A stretch of 6,496 nucleotides of DNA from positions 1 through 6,496 of the forward strand of contig JACPAU010000251.1 of the NCBI GenBank assembly GCA_016180705.1. Direction: 5' to 3'. Made by a program: the position numbers and the translations under genes. Positions within the stretch are counted from its first letter, which is position 1. Every line of letters starts with the position of its first letter. Source of the DNA: Candidatus Methylomirabilota bacterium. Lineage in GTDB: Bacteria; Methylomirabilota; Methylomirabilia; Methylomirabilales; JACPAU01. This document shows positions 5,695 through 6,496 of this stretch, in pieces. The notes beneath the pieces are model-generated. The model was not told the DNA's origin. It made no database searches and worked only from the letters and a program-made list of their open reading frames with translations.

Positions 5695-6496
5695 CAGGCG
5701 CCCACCTTCTTGCGGGCCCGCACCGACCAGAGGTAACAGGCCAGGAACAGCGCGCCGCCGAATGCGGCGAAGAGGCCCTCCGCCGGCTGCGGGAGGTGGA
5801 GGACGGGAATCGCCCAGGGGAGGAGCAGCCCCTGCAGCGCGGCCCAGAGCGCGACGAGCAGGAGCAGGAAGCCGGCCAGGGCCGAGCCGACGTACAGGTG
5901 GCCGGCGCCCGGGAAAACCACGGAGAACGCGAGGGCGGAGCGGCGGGCCCGGGCCCGGTAGGCCTCGTGTTCCCGGACCCGCAAGGTCTTCGTGGTCTCC
6001 CCCACTCCCTCCCGCTTGAAGGCCGCCGCGCAGCGGGCGCACAGCCGGCCCTCCCGGAAGAAGCGCTGGCACTTCGGACAGAAGGGACGGCCGCACTTCT
6101 CGCAGGAGAGCGCGTGCCCCCGGGCCGCCTTCAGGAAGGCCACGACCCAGATGAGCACCGCGGCGCCCCCCAGGACCCAGGGGGCGCTCGCCAAGGGAAC
6201 GTAGGGGAGGCGGCCGCCCCAGAGGGCGCCGGCCAGGACGGGTGTGTCGGCCGACCCCGCGGTCGCGACCCGCCAGATCCCGTCCACGGGAATCGGGGCG
6301 TCCACCAGGACCCGCTCCGCGCCCCCCCGGGTCGCGAGGGCCAGCCGCTCCGCCAGCGCCGGGAGGCGCGCCACGGCCGCCTCGTAGCTCGCCTTTGCCT
6401 GCTCCAGTTGCAGACGCTCCGTCTGGTACTGGCTGAGGTTGAAGAGCGCGAACGGGTTCTCCGGGTTGAGCGCGAGCGCCCGCTCGTAGGCCTGGC
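5694..6496 (-). CDS. TPR and zinc-ribbon membrane protein, C-terminal part (start lies outside the window)
   Basis: The last 266 residues are visible (frame begins at 6494) and the reading frame runs off the window edge. The first visible residues form a tetratricopeptide repeat, AYERALALNPENPFALFNL followed by AKASYEAAVARLP, so the missing N-terminus probably holds more repeats. Counting from the first visible residue, a membrane segment lies at about 104-123. A zinc-ribbon-like cluster of three CxxC pairs follows (C131/C134, C139/C142, C152/C155), then a basic linker (about 160-186). A hydrophobic C-terminal part starts with FPGAGHLYVG (194-203) and has two or three further membrane segments at about 186-258. 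TPRs bind proteins and the CxxC pairs could hold zinc; I do not know the function. A GTG at 6374 would give a shorter protein but would cut off the TPR. The stop overlaps the next gene's start by one base, so translation is coupled. Confidence 0.8.
   Translation of the reverse strand, partial: QAYERALALNPENPFALFNLSQYQTERLQLEQAKASYEAAVARLPALAERLALATRGGAERVLVDAPIPVDGIWRVATAGSADTPVLAGALWGGRLPYVPLASAPWVLGGAAVLIWVVAFLKAARGHALSCEKCGRPFCPKCQRFFREGRLCARCAAAFKREGVGETTKTLRVREHEAYRARARRSALAFSVVFPGAGHLYVGSALAGFLLLLVALWAALQGLLLPWAIPVLHLPQPAEGLFAAFGGALFLACYLWSVRARKKVGA

Noticed and set aside
3019..5736. 905-residue plus-strand open frame running antisense across htrA and the DUF4388 gene
   Set aside because: It is a low-complexity Pro/Arg/Leu/Asp-rich shadow made possible by high GC. 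It lies opposite two well-supported genes and shows no domain motif.
5694..6374. GTG at 6374 as the true start of the TPR/zinc-ribbon gene
   Set aside because: The same frame continues without a stop to the window edge and encodes a good TPR before this GTG.

Overview
The window is very GC-rich (roughly 70% by eye) and tightly packed, with every recognisable gene on the minus strand. In transcription order (high to low coordinates) it holds a partial TPR/zinc-ribbon membrane protein, a DUF4388-type protein with a pseudopilin-like tail, an HtrA/Do serine protease, a short sigma-70 factor and a fatty-acid-type acyl-CoA ligase. GC content and gene style suggest a soil or sediment bacterium of the Methylomirabilota/Rokubacteria or deltaproteobacterial kind. 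This is inferred from gene style only, since there is no rRNA or other phylogenetic marker.

Right part (4567-6496): two translationally coupled genes whose stop and start codons share one base (TGATG). Both encode proteins with membrane segments and scaffold or adaptor domains (TPR, zinc ribbon, DUF4388, winged helix, GspG-like tail), which suggests one envelope-associated complex of unknown function.

Middle (2135-4566): a good sigma-70-type promoter with a perfect TTGACA box lies in the 96-bp gap before htrA. htrA is followed after 11 bp by a sigma-70-family gene, so periplasmic quality control and a transcription factor are probably made from one message.

Left part (1-2134): a stand-alone acyl-CoA ligase gene whose predicted promoter lies so close to the start codon that the mRNA is probably leaderless. 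It is flanked by two copies of a highly structured repeat in inverted orientation (1-165 and 1932-2121). The copies match at 156 of 165 positions without gaps, have terminal inverted repeats and can fold into a branched structure. Their seven differences within the 140-bp core all fall in predicted unpaired positions. Each copy lies 13-25 bp past a stop codon. I do not recognise the repeat as a named family, and it is the most interesting object here. The window begins inside the left copy, which may be a contig break caused by the repeat.
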